Assembly (NCBI GenBank): GCA_009773665.1
Contig: WSYE01000019.1
Coordinates: 1 to 38,855, forward strand
Source: Desulfovibrionaceae bacterium
GTDB taxonomy: Bacteria; Desulfobacterota; Desulfovibrionia; Desulfovibrionales; Desulfovibrionaceae
Direction of reading: 5' to 3'
DNA length: 38,855 nt
Below are positions 15,501 through 21,419 of this stretch, piece by piece (the first letter of the stretch is position 1; every line of letters starts with the position of its first letter). A program made the position numbers and the translations under genes. The notes beneath the pieces were generated by a model, which made no database searches, was not told the DNA's origin, and saw nothing but the letters and a program-made list of their open reading frames with translations.

Positions 15501-16028
15501 TCACTCGGCTTTTTGGGCCGCAACGTCCGAATGCATCAGGTTGGCCCGGCGCACGATGTTCACGTGCGCGCGCTTGACCTCCTCCACCCGCATGCGCTGC
15601 ACCTGGTCGCGCGCAGCCACGTAGAGGTCAAAGGCGATGACCGCCAGGTTGTCCACCCGGGTCTCAAAGGCCAGAAGCTCCTGCAAGGCGCCCTGGTCGG
15701 ACAGCTCACGGGTGAATTCCTGGCGCAGCAGTTTTTTGAAGAGAAAGACGAAGGACAGCGCCTGGCTGGGCGTGAAGTCCTGCACCGCGCGGATTTTCAC
15801 CAGCTGGTCCAGGGCCTTGGCCACGGCGTCGGCGTCGTTCCAGGCCAGCAGCAGCGGGATGAGCTCCGCCGTGGCGGTAAGGATGGCGTGGCCCACGGGG
15901 TTGGAAAAGCGTTCGAGGTTCTGCTTCCACACCGCCTGGGTCTGGGGCGGATAGGTGCCCAGGATGAGGTCGGCCCATTTTCCGGCCAGCTCCCCCGAGC
16001 GTTCCGCGATCCGTTGCTCAAGCCCCAT
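15501..16028 (-). CDS. RsbRD_N-domain protein at the head of the dsrMKJOP operon
   Basis: 175 residues, soluble, all-alpha by appearance. N-terminal AERSGELAGKWADLILGTYP and FSNPVGHAILTATAELIPLLL match the RsbRD N-terminal domain (sensor-like helical domain of stressosome RsbR/RsbT co-antagonists), but no STAS domain follows. The second half (TPSQALSFVFLFKKLLRQEF, DNLAVIAFDLYVAARDQVQRMRVEEVKR) completes the helical bundle. Its position directly upstream of dsrM in the same orientation, with only 73 nt between, implies co-transcription and a role in sensing or assembly for the Dsr complex; that role is inference. Start ATG 16026-16028 behind AGGGG; a second ATG 6 nt upstream is possible. Confidence 0.75.
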   Translation of the reverse strand: MGLEQRIAERSGELAGKWADLILGTYPPQTQAVWKQNLERFSNPVGHAILTATAELIPLLLAWNDADAVAKALDQLVKIRAVQDFTPSQALSFVFLFKKLLRQEFTRELSDQGALQELLAFETRVDNLAVIAFDLYVAARDQVQRMRVEEVKRAHVNIVRRANLMHSDVAAQKAE

Positions 16029-16115
16029 GCCATACCCCTGCTTTCAATCGGAAAAGAGGACACCCGTCTCGACCCCCTCCCCTGGGAGGCAGCCGACCGA
16101 ACGCCCATGCCGTTA

Positions 16116-16133
16116 TTGTGAAAATGCGAACAA
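16116..16133. promoter_or_regulatory. HcpR/CRP-FNR-like palindrome before the dsr operon
   Basis: TTGTGAAAATGCGAACAA: half-site TTGTGA is perfect and the other half GAACAA matches 5 of 6 of TCACAA read with the same spacing. HcpR, a CRP/FNR-type regulator of Desulfovibrio, uses TTGTGA-N6-TCACAA. It falls just after the predicted transcription start, a position suited to repression. Confidence 0.5.
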
Positions 16134-16145
16134 TGCCCCACGGCT

Positions 16146-16174
16146 TCTATTCCAGACTCCCCCCGAAACGTCAA
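16146..16174 (-). promoter_or_regulatory. Putative sigma70 promoter of RsbRD_N-dsrMKJOP
   Basis: TTGACG (16169-16174), 17-nt spacer, AATAGA (16146-16151) on the minus strand, about 118 nt before the RsbRD_N start. The -35 is good, the -10 weak. Confidence 0.45.
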
Positions 16175-16272
16175 GCCGTTTCGCCAAGAAAACGGGTGCC
16201 TCTGCGGCCTCCCCGCAGCGCCCCCTCGGGCCCTGGCAGCCTCGGGCCGCATGTGCAACTCCTTGCCCGCGC

Positions 16273-16292
16273 TTGTGCAAACACTTGCGCAA
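16273..16292. promoter_or_regulatory. Dyad upstream of the sigma54 promoter, candidate enhancer site
   Basis: TTGTGCAAACACTTGCGCAA is an imperfect dyad (14 of 20 positions symmetric), made of two near-palindromic TTGyGCAA blocks 4 nt apart. It ends 62 nt upstream of the sigma54 -24 box, where an enhancer-binding protein could act. Confidence 0.45.
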
Positions 16293-16353
16293 AATCCTCG
16301 CCCCTGGCCCGGCGCCTCTTGACAAACACCAGCCCTGGCACCACTTTTCAACC

Positions 16354-16368
16354 TGGCACGGAGATTGC
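16354..16368 (+). promoter_or_regulatory. Sigma54 promoter of the DUF2318 gene
   Basis: TGGCACGGAGATTGC fits the consensus TGGCACG-N4-TTGC at every fixed position, with GG and GC separated by 10 nt. It points at the DUF2318 gene, whose ATG is about 118 nt downstream. Confidence 0.8.
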
Positions 16369-16486
16369 CTTCTCCCGTTCCGTGCAGAGAGGGTTTGCAC
16401 CGCCGGGGACGGGGGGTTTGCTCTTCCACCTCCGTCCCCGGCCTTGCCCCAACCGCTCCGGCCACACACCAAGGAGTCGCCCCGCC

Positions 16487-17014
16487 ATGCAGCACCACCG
16501 CCACTGCCCCCGCCCCCGCGCCATCGCCATCGCCGCGCCCGCCCCCCACACCGCCCCCGGACACCTCGTCATTCTGGCCGCCCTGGTCGCCTTGGCCCTG
16601 CTGCTCTTCTCCGCCCTGCCGCACGCCCAGGCCTTCGGACTCTTTGGCGGACCCAAAGAGGTCAAGGCCCAAGACGGCCTCGTCAAACTGCCTGTGGCCG
16701 ACGTCTCGGACGGCAAGGCCCATTTCTACACCTTCAAAACCGGCGGAAAGGACGTGCAGTTCTTCGCCCTCAAGAGCAAGGACGGCGCCCTGCGCACCGC
16801 GCTCAACGCCTGCGACGTCTGCTTCCGCGAAAAAAAGGGCTACACCCAGGACGGCGAGTTCATGAAGTGCAACAACTGCGGCATGCGCTTCCACTCCAAC
16901 AAGATCATGGAGGTCAAGGGCGGCTGCAACCCCTCGCCCCTGGCCCGCACCCTCGACAGCCAAACCTTGACCATCCGCGAGGCTGACCTCAAGGCCGGCG
17001 TCGGGTACTTTTAG
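16487..17014 (+). CDS. DUF2318-domain membrane-anchored Cys-rich protein
   Basis: 175 residues. One hydrophobic segment (about 26-48, ending ALPHAQA) is a signal or anchor after a His/Pro/Arg-rich N-terminus; the remainder is extracytoplasmic. The DUF2318 core carries CDVC (109-112), CNNC (128-131) and a fifth Cys in GGCNP (147), in the family-typical order KxxGY-x-Q-G-F-C-NCG-F. The family is thought to bind iron or an Fe-S cluster and often accompanies iron uptake genes; none are next to it here. SD AAGGAG at 16471-16476 lies 10 nt before the ATG. Divergent from the dsr operon and served by a sigma54 promoter, so it answers to a dedicated activator. Confidence 0.85.
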   Translation: MQHHRHCPRPRAIAIAAPAPHTAPGHLVILAALVALALLLFSALPHAQAFGLFGGPKEVKAQDGLVKLPVADVSDGKAHFYTFKTGGKDVQFFALKSKDGALRTALNACDVCFREKKGYTQDGEFMKCNNCGMRFHSNKIMEVKGGCNPSPLARTLDSQTLTIREADLKAGVGYF

Positions 17015-17020
17015 CGTATC

Positions 17021-17064
17021 CAGGGGCTCCGCCCCTGCACCCGCCGGGGGGAATGATTCCCCCC
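17021..17064. repeat. REP-like element, copy 2, with second hairpin
   Basis: CAGGGGCTCCGCCCCTG (17021-17037) is the exact reverse complement of the element at 10272-10288. It is followed by a second hairpin, GGGGGGAA-TGA-TTCCCCCC (17046-17064). Together they can terminate the DUF2318 transcript. Confidence 0.65.
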
Positions 17065-17483
17065 GTGAGTATCCCCTTATTTCTAAAACATTCTGTTTTG
17101 TTTTGCTAGCTTGCGTTGAAGTGCTTTGGGGCTCTAGCTCGTTCTTCGGGACACCAGCGGGACACGCATGACGTAATTATACAGCCTCAAACTGGGATGA
17201 AATGGAAGAATCCCTGCATGGGCATCGTTGCTCAAAAGACCCAGCTGAAGGTATTCTAGCCGCTCATCCAAGAGGAAACAAAGAGCCTGTAAGCCTGTCG
17301 GTGCCAGGCGCAACGAGCCACCCTTCGCGGCGGCCTGAATGCGACCGACGATGTGGCCCGCAAGTGCTTTCCGCACTCTCGGAGACGATCTGGTTCTGTT
17401 GGTAGGTGTAAATGTGCTGCCGAGTGAATGTTATCCAGGCAGACCATCACGCATACCCTGAAATGATTTATAAAACTTTGTAC
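17065..17483. other. Gene-free stretch at the boundary of the accessory region
   Basis: About 420 nt with no gene I can support. A minus-strand frame of 80 codons (17134-17376) has no recognisable domain. GC falls from left to right, so this marks the transition from core to acquired DNA. I see no integrase or tRNA end here. Confidence 0.5.
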
Positions 17484-17534
17484 GCACTACAAAAAAGACC
17501 TTTCCGGAACTTTTGTAGTGCGGATTTGTAGTGC
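17484..17534. repeat. Inverted repeat plus extra direct copy at the end of the peptide operon
   Basis: GCACTACAAAA (17484-17494) and TTTTGTAGTGC (17511-17521) form a perfect 11-bp inverted repeat with a 16-nt loop; TTTGTAGTGC recurs at 17525-17534. It lies 34-84 nt after the stop of the TPR gene. It may be a terminator or the end of the acquired segment. Confidence 0.6.
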
Positions 17535-17567
17535 AAATGACCACCTCGGAGCACTAAATAGAGATAG

Positions 17568-18647
17568 TTATAGCTCAAAAATATCATTAACAACATACTG
17601 GTTTGTCGCGGCGAGGGCATTCCTTTTGTCTGCGTCACTTCCCAACCCAGGGACAACGCAATATAAAAACCACAGCAGAGCATAGGCCGCTTTACTGTGG
17701 AACAAGTTCATCATCCCAACTTGTTTGAGCACTCTAACGATTCCGTTTTCATTTATCACGTTGAGTGACAGATTGTTTACATTTACTTTTATCCATGTGA
17801 ATGCATAGTAAAAGCCATTTGCACTATTATTTGTGTTGAGATAATATGCATCCTTGTACAGAGCGAGAGACGTTTCAGGTTTGCCAATTGATTCATACAT
17901 TTTTCCGACTTCAAAAAGTGCAGTTGGGCGATCATATCCACAACTGATTGCATTTTCAGTATAGCGAATTGCTTCTTCGACGCGCTCGATGTCATTGCCT
18001 TGAGCAGAAAAATGATTATTAGAAATTTTGAATCGCGCAACGTCAGAAACGTCCAGCTCGACCGGTTCGCGATATTCCATCCTTCCTAATACAGATCGGA
18101 ACTTTGCTTGACCGAGGCCAAACCACGCTTTTGCGGAAGTCCCCACGATATCAAGCGCCTTTTTGTAGTCGCGTTCGGCAAGAGTGTAATCGCCGTCTTT
18201 ACCTCTTTTGTAGAAAGCCTCTCCGCGTAATAGATACAGAACGTGGTAGTCGTCGAAATCCATCCCAGTTTCTCTATATGCCCTGACAGCTGATTCAGGG
18301 TCTGATTCAGAATCTGAACCAACCCGTCCTTCTTCAATCTTAAGCAAGATCTCAAATTTTGTACGAAGTTTTGTTAACCGAGATTCTTCTCCTTTGATTT
18401 TTTTATATGAAAGATATGCCCCAATGCCAGTAGCCCCAATTATAATTGCCAACAGCCCTGTCGTCACCGTTATGAAATCTCGGTATCCGTTAAAACCGGT
18501 GACATAATCTGATATTATAACGCTTGGTGTTGAGATGCTTAAAAATTTAAAAAAGAAAACATCGACTGATCGCGTAAGCAAGAAGATCACAGCGATAAGC
18601 ACAAATCCACCAAGAATCTGAATAAAATATTTCAAATACTCTTTCAC
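17568..18647 (-). CDS. Membrane-anchored TPR protein, last gene of the peptide-modification operon
   Basis: 359 residues, clearly more AT-rich than the chromosome to the left. Two N-terminal transmembrane helices (about 8-28 and 60-82) are followed by a cytoplasmic linker and tetratricopeptide-like helices: DDYHVLYLLRGEAFYKRGK, TLAERDYKKALDIVGTSAKAWFGLGQAKF, ERVEEAIRYTENAISCGYDRPTALFEVGKMYESIGKPETSLALYKDAY. A further hydrophobic patch lies near 320 (SKAAYALLWFLYCVVPG). The ATG overlaps the stop of the upstream E1-like gene by 4 bp, so translation is coupled. TPRs bind peptides or proteins; the product may hold the enzymes or peptide at the membrane, export the product, or give immunity. All three are inference. 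Confidence 0.8.
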   Translation of the reverse strand: MKEYLKYFIQILGGFVLIAVIFLLTRSVDVFFFKFLSISTPSVIISDYVTGFNGYRDFITVTTGLLAIIIGATGIGAYLSYKKIKGEESRLTKLRTKFEILLKIEEGRVGSDSESDPESAVRAYRETGMDFDDYHVLYLLRGEAFYKRGKDGDYTLAERDYKKALDIVGTSAKAWFGLGQAKFRSVLGRMEYREPVELDVSDVARFKISNNHFSAQGNDIERVEEAIRYTENAISCGYDRPTALFEVGKMYESIGKPETSLALYKDAYYLNTNNSANGFYYAFTWIKVNVNNLSLNVINENGIVRVLKQVGMMNLFHSKAAYALLWFLYCVVPGLGSDADKRNALAATNQYVVNDIFEL

Positions 18648-19762
18648 TTAAAACCTCCAACGCAATACGGGCATTTGTCCCACATCTTGTATTCTTCCAA
18701 CACCAGCTTTTTCGTGAAAAAATTGAACTCCCCGCGTTTGCCTATCATGGTCGGCTTTAAGTTGGGAAGGGCAAGCAGGAGCTTCAGATATTCGTTGGCG
18801 ACGAAAGAAGCGGAGATCGCTGCGAGCGGGGCCAGGTTGCCCAGGTTCCGGTGTTCTTTGACAATGCGTTCCGCCCCTTCGATCTCGGCCAGTTTGAGCT
18901 GGTCCATGCCGTACGAGATGCAGTGGAAACACGGAGTTTCTCTGGGAATGATTGTCGGCCCCACTAGGCTGAGGTGCATGTTGTACCCGCCGGCGATGAT
19001 GTACGGCAGATTCAGCGCGAAAGCCGTTTCATTGATGATTGCCGAGGTGTGGGCGACCGAAGGGAAATCGGCGCAGTTGATCAGAACTGTCCTGGAGTGC
19101 AGCCCGTCCTTCATGAGCGAGAGCAGTCTTTCGGAGCTTTCCAGTTTTTCAATGACTGGCGTGACCGAGTAGTAGTCCTTGCGCCGCTCTGAAAGCATCC
19201 GCTCGAGGGCTTGGACTTTCAGTGTGCCCATGTCCCTCTTGGTGAACAAGGAACGGTTGAGGTTGTGGGGTTTCACCACGTCGTCGTCGAGCAACGTGAA
19301 ATTTTTGATTCCCATCTGGGCCAGCATAGAAACGACCCAGCTACCCACGCCTCCGGCTCCGATCACCACAGCGTGGCTGTCCGAGAGCCGTTCCCAAGCG
19401 GCCTCGACAGCGTGGTAGGGGACGTAGGAGGCAATGAACGTCTTCACCCGCCGGAACGGGTCGGAGGCGCGGGGAGCGACAGTTCGCAAATCTTCCACCG
19501 CGCAACGCTCAACCAAGACGTCGAACAGCCTTTCCAGTCCCGCAAGCTGCTGCCCGCTCAGGCCGTATGCCTCCCCCATTTCACTGAACTGCATGCTCCC
19601 ATCCAGCTTGGACAGGATCTCAATGTACGTGCCGTCAGCGAAGGCCAGGTTGAAGCTCTGCCTGATATCGGAAAGAAAGAACTGGTACGTTCCCTTCTGT
19701 GGCAGGGGCACGAAAGAGACCGACGGGCGAAGCCGAAAATGCTCCTCGCTATACTGGCTCAT
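18644..19762 (-). CDS. E1-like (ThiF/HesA) adenylating enzyme 2 with N-terminal RRE-like region
   Basis: 372 residues. Residues about 13-92 (VSFVPLPQKGTYQFFL, ILSKLDGSMQFSEMGEAYGL, LERLFDVLVERCAVED) resemble a PqqD-like winged helix, the RiPP recognition element. The E1 core has the nucleotide loop GAGGVG (135-140), acidic LLDDD (157-161), N167, R170 and K182, the set that binds ATP and activates a carboxylate. Paired zinc cysteines are C278/C281 (CFHC) and C364/C367 (CPYC). By analogy with MccB and related enzymes it should adenylate a peptide carboxylate. No E2 or rhodanese domain is fused. It overlaps the neighbouring genes by 4 bp on both sides. Confidence 0.85.
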   Translation of the reverse strand: MSQYSEEHFRLRPSVSFVPLPQKGTYQFFLSDIRQSFNLAFADGTYIEILSKLDGSMQFSEMGEAYGLSGQQLAGLERLFDVLVERCAVEDLRTVAPRASDPFRRVKTFIASYVPYHAVEAAWERLSDSHAVVIGAGGVGSWVVSMLAQMGIKNFTLLDDDVVKPHNLNRSLFTKRDMGTLKVQALERMLSERRKDYYSVTPVIEKLESSERLLSLMKDGLHSRTVLINCADFPSVAHTSAIINETAFALNLPYIIAGGYNMHLSLVGPTIIPRETPCFHCISYGMDQLKLAEIEGAERIVKEHRNLGNLAPLAAISASFVANEYLKLLLALPNLKPTMIGKRGEFNFFTKKLVLEEYKMWDKCPYCVGGFK

Positions 19763-20883
19763 TCTCGCCCCTCTCCGCAGGATTGGCAGTGGGCATCCCG
19801 TTCGACGGTGAATGCGTCGAGGCTGTAGTCGTGGAAATGGAATTCGCCGCGCCCGCCTGCCACTACCCGCTTATCCTCTGGATTCATGAAATAGGTCAGA
19901 ATATCAAGAGCCGCCGTGGAAGCGCTGAAAGCGGAGAGGCTGCCCAACCCGCCGAACCAGCCCTCCCGTTCCTTCACCGGGTGCGGAACGGGCTTCCAGT
20001 CCTTCAGGCTTTCATGGAAATACGTCGCGTAGCAATCTGCGCACGGCGTCACATGCGGCACCAGAAGCTCGCCGAGCGAGGCAAGGTGCGCGTCAAATCC
20101 GCCGGCGGCCATCAGCGGGATGTCATGCTGCAGTGCATACCGCGAAAGCTTGATATTCGTGTAGCCGACATAGGGTTCATCAGCCGTGTTGACCATGAGC
20201 GTAGTTCCCTGCACCAACTCGTCAAGGTCTGTCCGTGTTTGGAGCGTGGTGTTATGCAATCGCACGACCGGGTCAAATGCGAGATCTTCCACCAACGCTT
20301 TGGCAGCCAGCGTTTTGGGCAATCCGATCTGTGAAGCTGTCCGGTACGGCGTTCTCGCGATATCATTTTCTTCGACATCGGCATAATCGATGAGGACAAA
20401 CCGCCTGAAGCCCATCATGCAGAGCTGTTGCAGGATTCCGCAGCCAACCGCTCCAAGGCCGAAAACAGCTATCTGCGCGTCGAATATCCTCTTTTGCACC
20501 TCATGGACCTTTTGCGGCGAGCGGAGAATATCCAGGAGAAAATAGAGCTGGCGCTTGTACTGCTCCACGTACTCCGTTGGCAGCTGGCCTGATGCAAGAG
20601 GATCCGCCAGGGTTATGATTCCCTCACCCTCCAAGAACGAAAGGAAGGCACTGGTTTCGTCATCCAAAACGAGGCTGGATTCCTTGAGGGTGTCCGCCAG
20701 TGGTTGCGTCTTGGAAAGCCCTTTGAGCAACATGGCGAAAGCGGGCTTGCACTCTATTCGCAGGCGCCGTCTGTTCGACAAGAAAAGAAAGAGGACTTGG
20801 CAGGAATCGCCGTTCCGAGGGAAAAGAAAAACCTCCACCCCGTCACGCAGTTCCGGGGCGGAGGCTTCCGACAGCTTTTTCAT
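19759..20883 (-). CDS. E1-like (ThiF/HesA) adenylating enzyme 1 with N-terminal RRE-like region
   Basis: 374 residues, a paralogue of the next gene but strongly diverged. The N-terminal part (about 15-95: VEVFLFPRNG, FAMLLKGLSKTQPLADTL, FLSFLEGEGIITLADP) again looks RRE-like. The E1 core has GLGAVG (142-147), D166 and D169, N173, R177 and K190, and zinc cysteines C281/C284 (CADC) and C366/C369 (CQSC). Both E1-like proteins therefore keep the ATP-binding residues, unlike TOMM cyclodehydratase C-proteins, which often lose them and work with YcaO. No YcaO is visible in the window. It starts 15 nt after the peptide gene with no clear SD, suggesting coupling. Confidence 0.85.
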   Translation of the reverse strand: MKKLSEASAPELRDGVEVFLFPRNGDSCQVLFLFLSNRRRLRIECKPAFAMLLKGLSKTQPLADTLKESSLVLDDETSAFLSFLEGEGIITLADPLASGQLPTEYVEQYKRQLYFLLDILRSPQKVHEVQKRIFDAQIAVFGLGAVGCGILQQLCMMGFRRFVLIDYADVEENDIARTPYRTASQIGLPKTLAAKALVEDLAFDPVVRLHNTTLQTRTDLDELVQGTTLMVNTADEPYVGYTNIKLSRYALQHDIPLMAAGGFDAHLASLGELLVPHVTPCADCYATYFHESLKDWKPVPHPVKEREGWFGGLGSLSAFSASTAALDILTYFMNPEDKRVVAGGRGEFHFHDYSLDAFTVERDAHCQSCGEGRE

Positions 20884-20898
20884 TGTGCTGACGCCAGA

Positions 20899-21111
20899 CT
20901 AATACTGGACCTGACCGCCTTTGACAGCCAAATACTGCTCCCAGGCCTCGGTGTTCTCCACGAAATTCGCATCGGCGGAGCAGGTTCTGGTACAACAGTC
21001 GGAACGGCTCCCGGAGCAGGAAGCCGTGTAGGCAACGCTGTCCATGCCATCTTCGTCGGAGACGATGGCAAACCCAAACTTCTCCAGGTGGGCATCGGAT
21101 TTCTTTTGCAT
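20899..21111 (-). CDS. Candidate RiPP precursor peptide, 70 residues, four Cys
   Basis: First gene of the operon, ATG at 21109-21111 with SD GAGGGA 7 nt upstream. The N-terminal half is a hydrophilic leader-like segment with a short hydrophobic block (LEKFGFAIVSDEDG, 9-22). The middle is rich in Ser, Thr and Cys: C32, the pair C39-C40, and C44 (SCSGSRSDCCTRTC, 31-44). The tail is acidic and aromatic (NFVENTEAWEQYLA) and ends GGQVQY, a Gly-Gly six residues from the C-terminus. No known family recognised. Small size, Cys/Ser/Thr-rich core, the RRE-like domains in both following enzymes and the operon order point to a peptide substrate. Alternative: a small carrier or ubiquitin-like partner, but it is too short and lacks the beta-grasp pattern. 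Confidence 0.75.
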   Translation of the reverse strand: MQKKSDAHLEKFGFAIVSDEDGMDSVAYTASCSGSRSDCCTRTCSADANFVENTEAWEQYLAVKGGQVQY

Positions 21112-21168
21112 ATGAATCCCTCTAGTTGGTTAAATATTCATGCCCTGAGGCTCATTTTCTATCAATAA

Positions 21169-21197
21169 TTTTTAGAGTCTGCCGCCCGTTTAGTCAA
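21169..21197 (-). promoter_or_regulatory. Putative sigma70 promoter of the peptide-modification operon
   Basis: TTGACT (21192-21197), 17-nt spacer, TAAAAA (21169-21174) on the minus strand, giving a leader of about 50 nt before the precursor start. Confidence 0.6.
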
Positions 21198-21419
21198 GAT
21201 GTCTTGGCAAAGGTTCCAAAGCCGCGACCTGGGCCTGACTGCCATCGCCTAGACGGTTCTCGACGTAGGGCGGATTGACGTGAGGGGTCCGCCCCCGTTC
21301 GCCGGTCAAGGGGATAATAGCACTACCTGGCAAATTCGGAACAACTTGTTCGTGCATCGACGAGCCAAAGACGATTGCCCGCAGGGCCAAAGAAGAGAAG
21401 CAGGCAAACCGCGCGGTTA
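21198..21419. other. Intergenic region between the peptide operon and the nuclease gene
   Basis: No gene supported. A minus-strand 66-codon frame (21190-21390) would need a TTG start and has no SD. A 12-bp perfect palindrome AACCGCGCGGTT (21407-21418) sits at the 3' end of the nuclease gene. Confidence 0.45.

Noticed and set aside
16319..16347. Sigma70 promoter TTGACA-N17-CACTTT before the DUF2318 gene
   Set aside because: The -10 box is weak and a near-perfect sigma54 promoter lies immediately downstream; kept only as a minor possibility.
17134..17376. An 80-codon minus-strand frame
   Set aside because: No SD or recognisable motif; probably chance or a remnant in the boundary region.
18644..20883. 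TOMM (thiazole/oxazole) cluster
   Set aside because: ThiF-like enzymes with RRE-like parts suggested it, but the YcaO cyclodehydratase and flavin dehydrogenase are missing and the ATP residues of the E1-like enzymes are intact.
18644..20883. CBASS or Bil-type ubiquitin-like conjugation system
   Set aside because: No cyclic nucleotide synthase, E2-like, JAB peptidase or beta-grasp gene is present in the operon.
21190..21390. A 66-codon minus-strand frame between the peptide operon and the nuclease
   Set aside because: Needs a TTG start, has no SD, and overlaps the predicted promoter; no family recognised.
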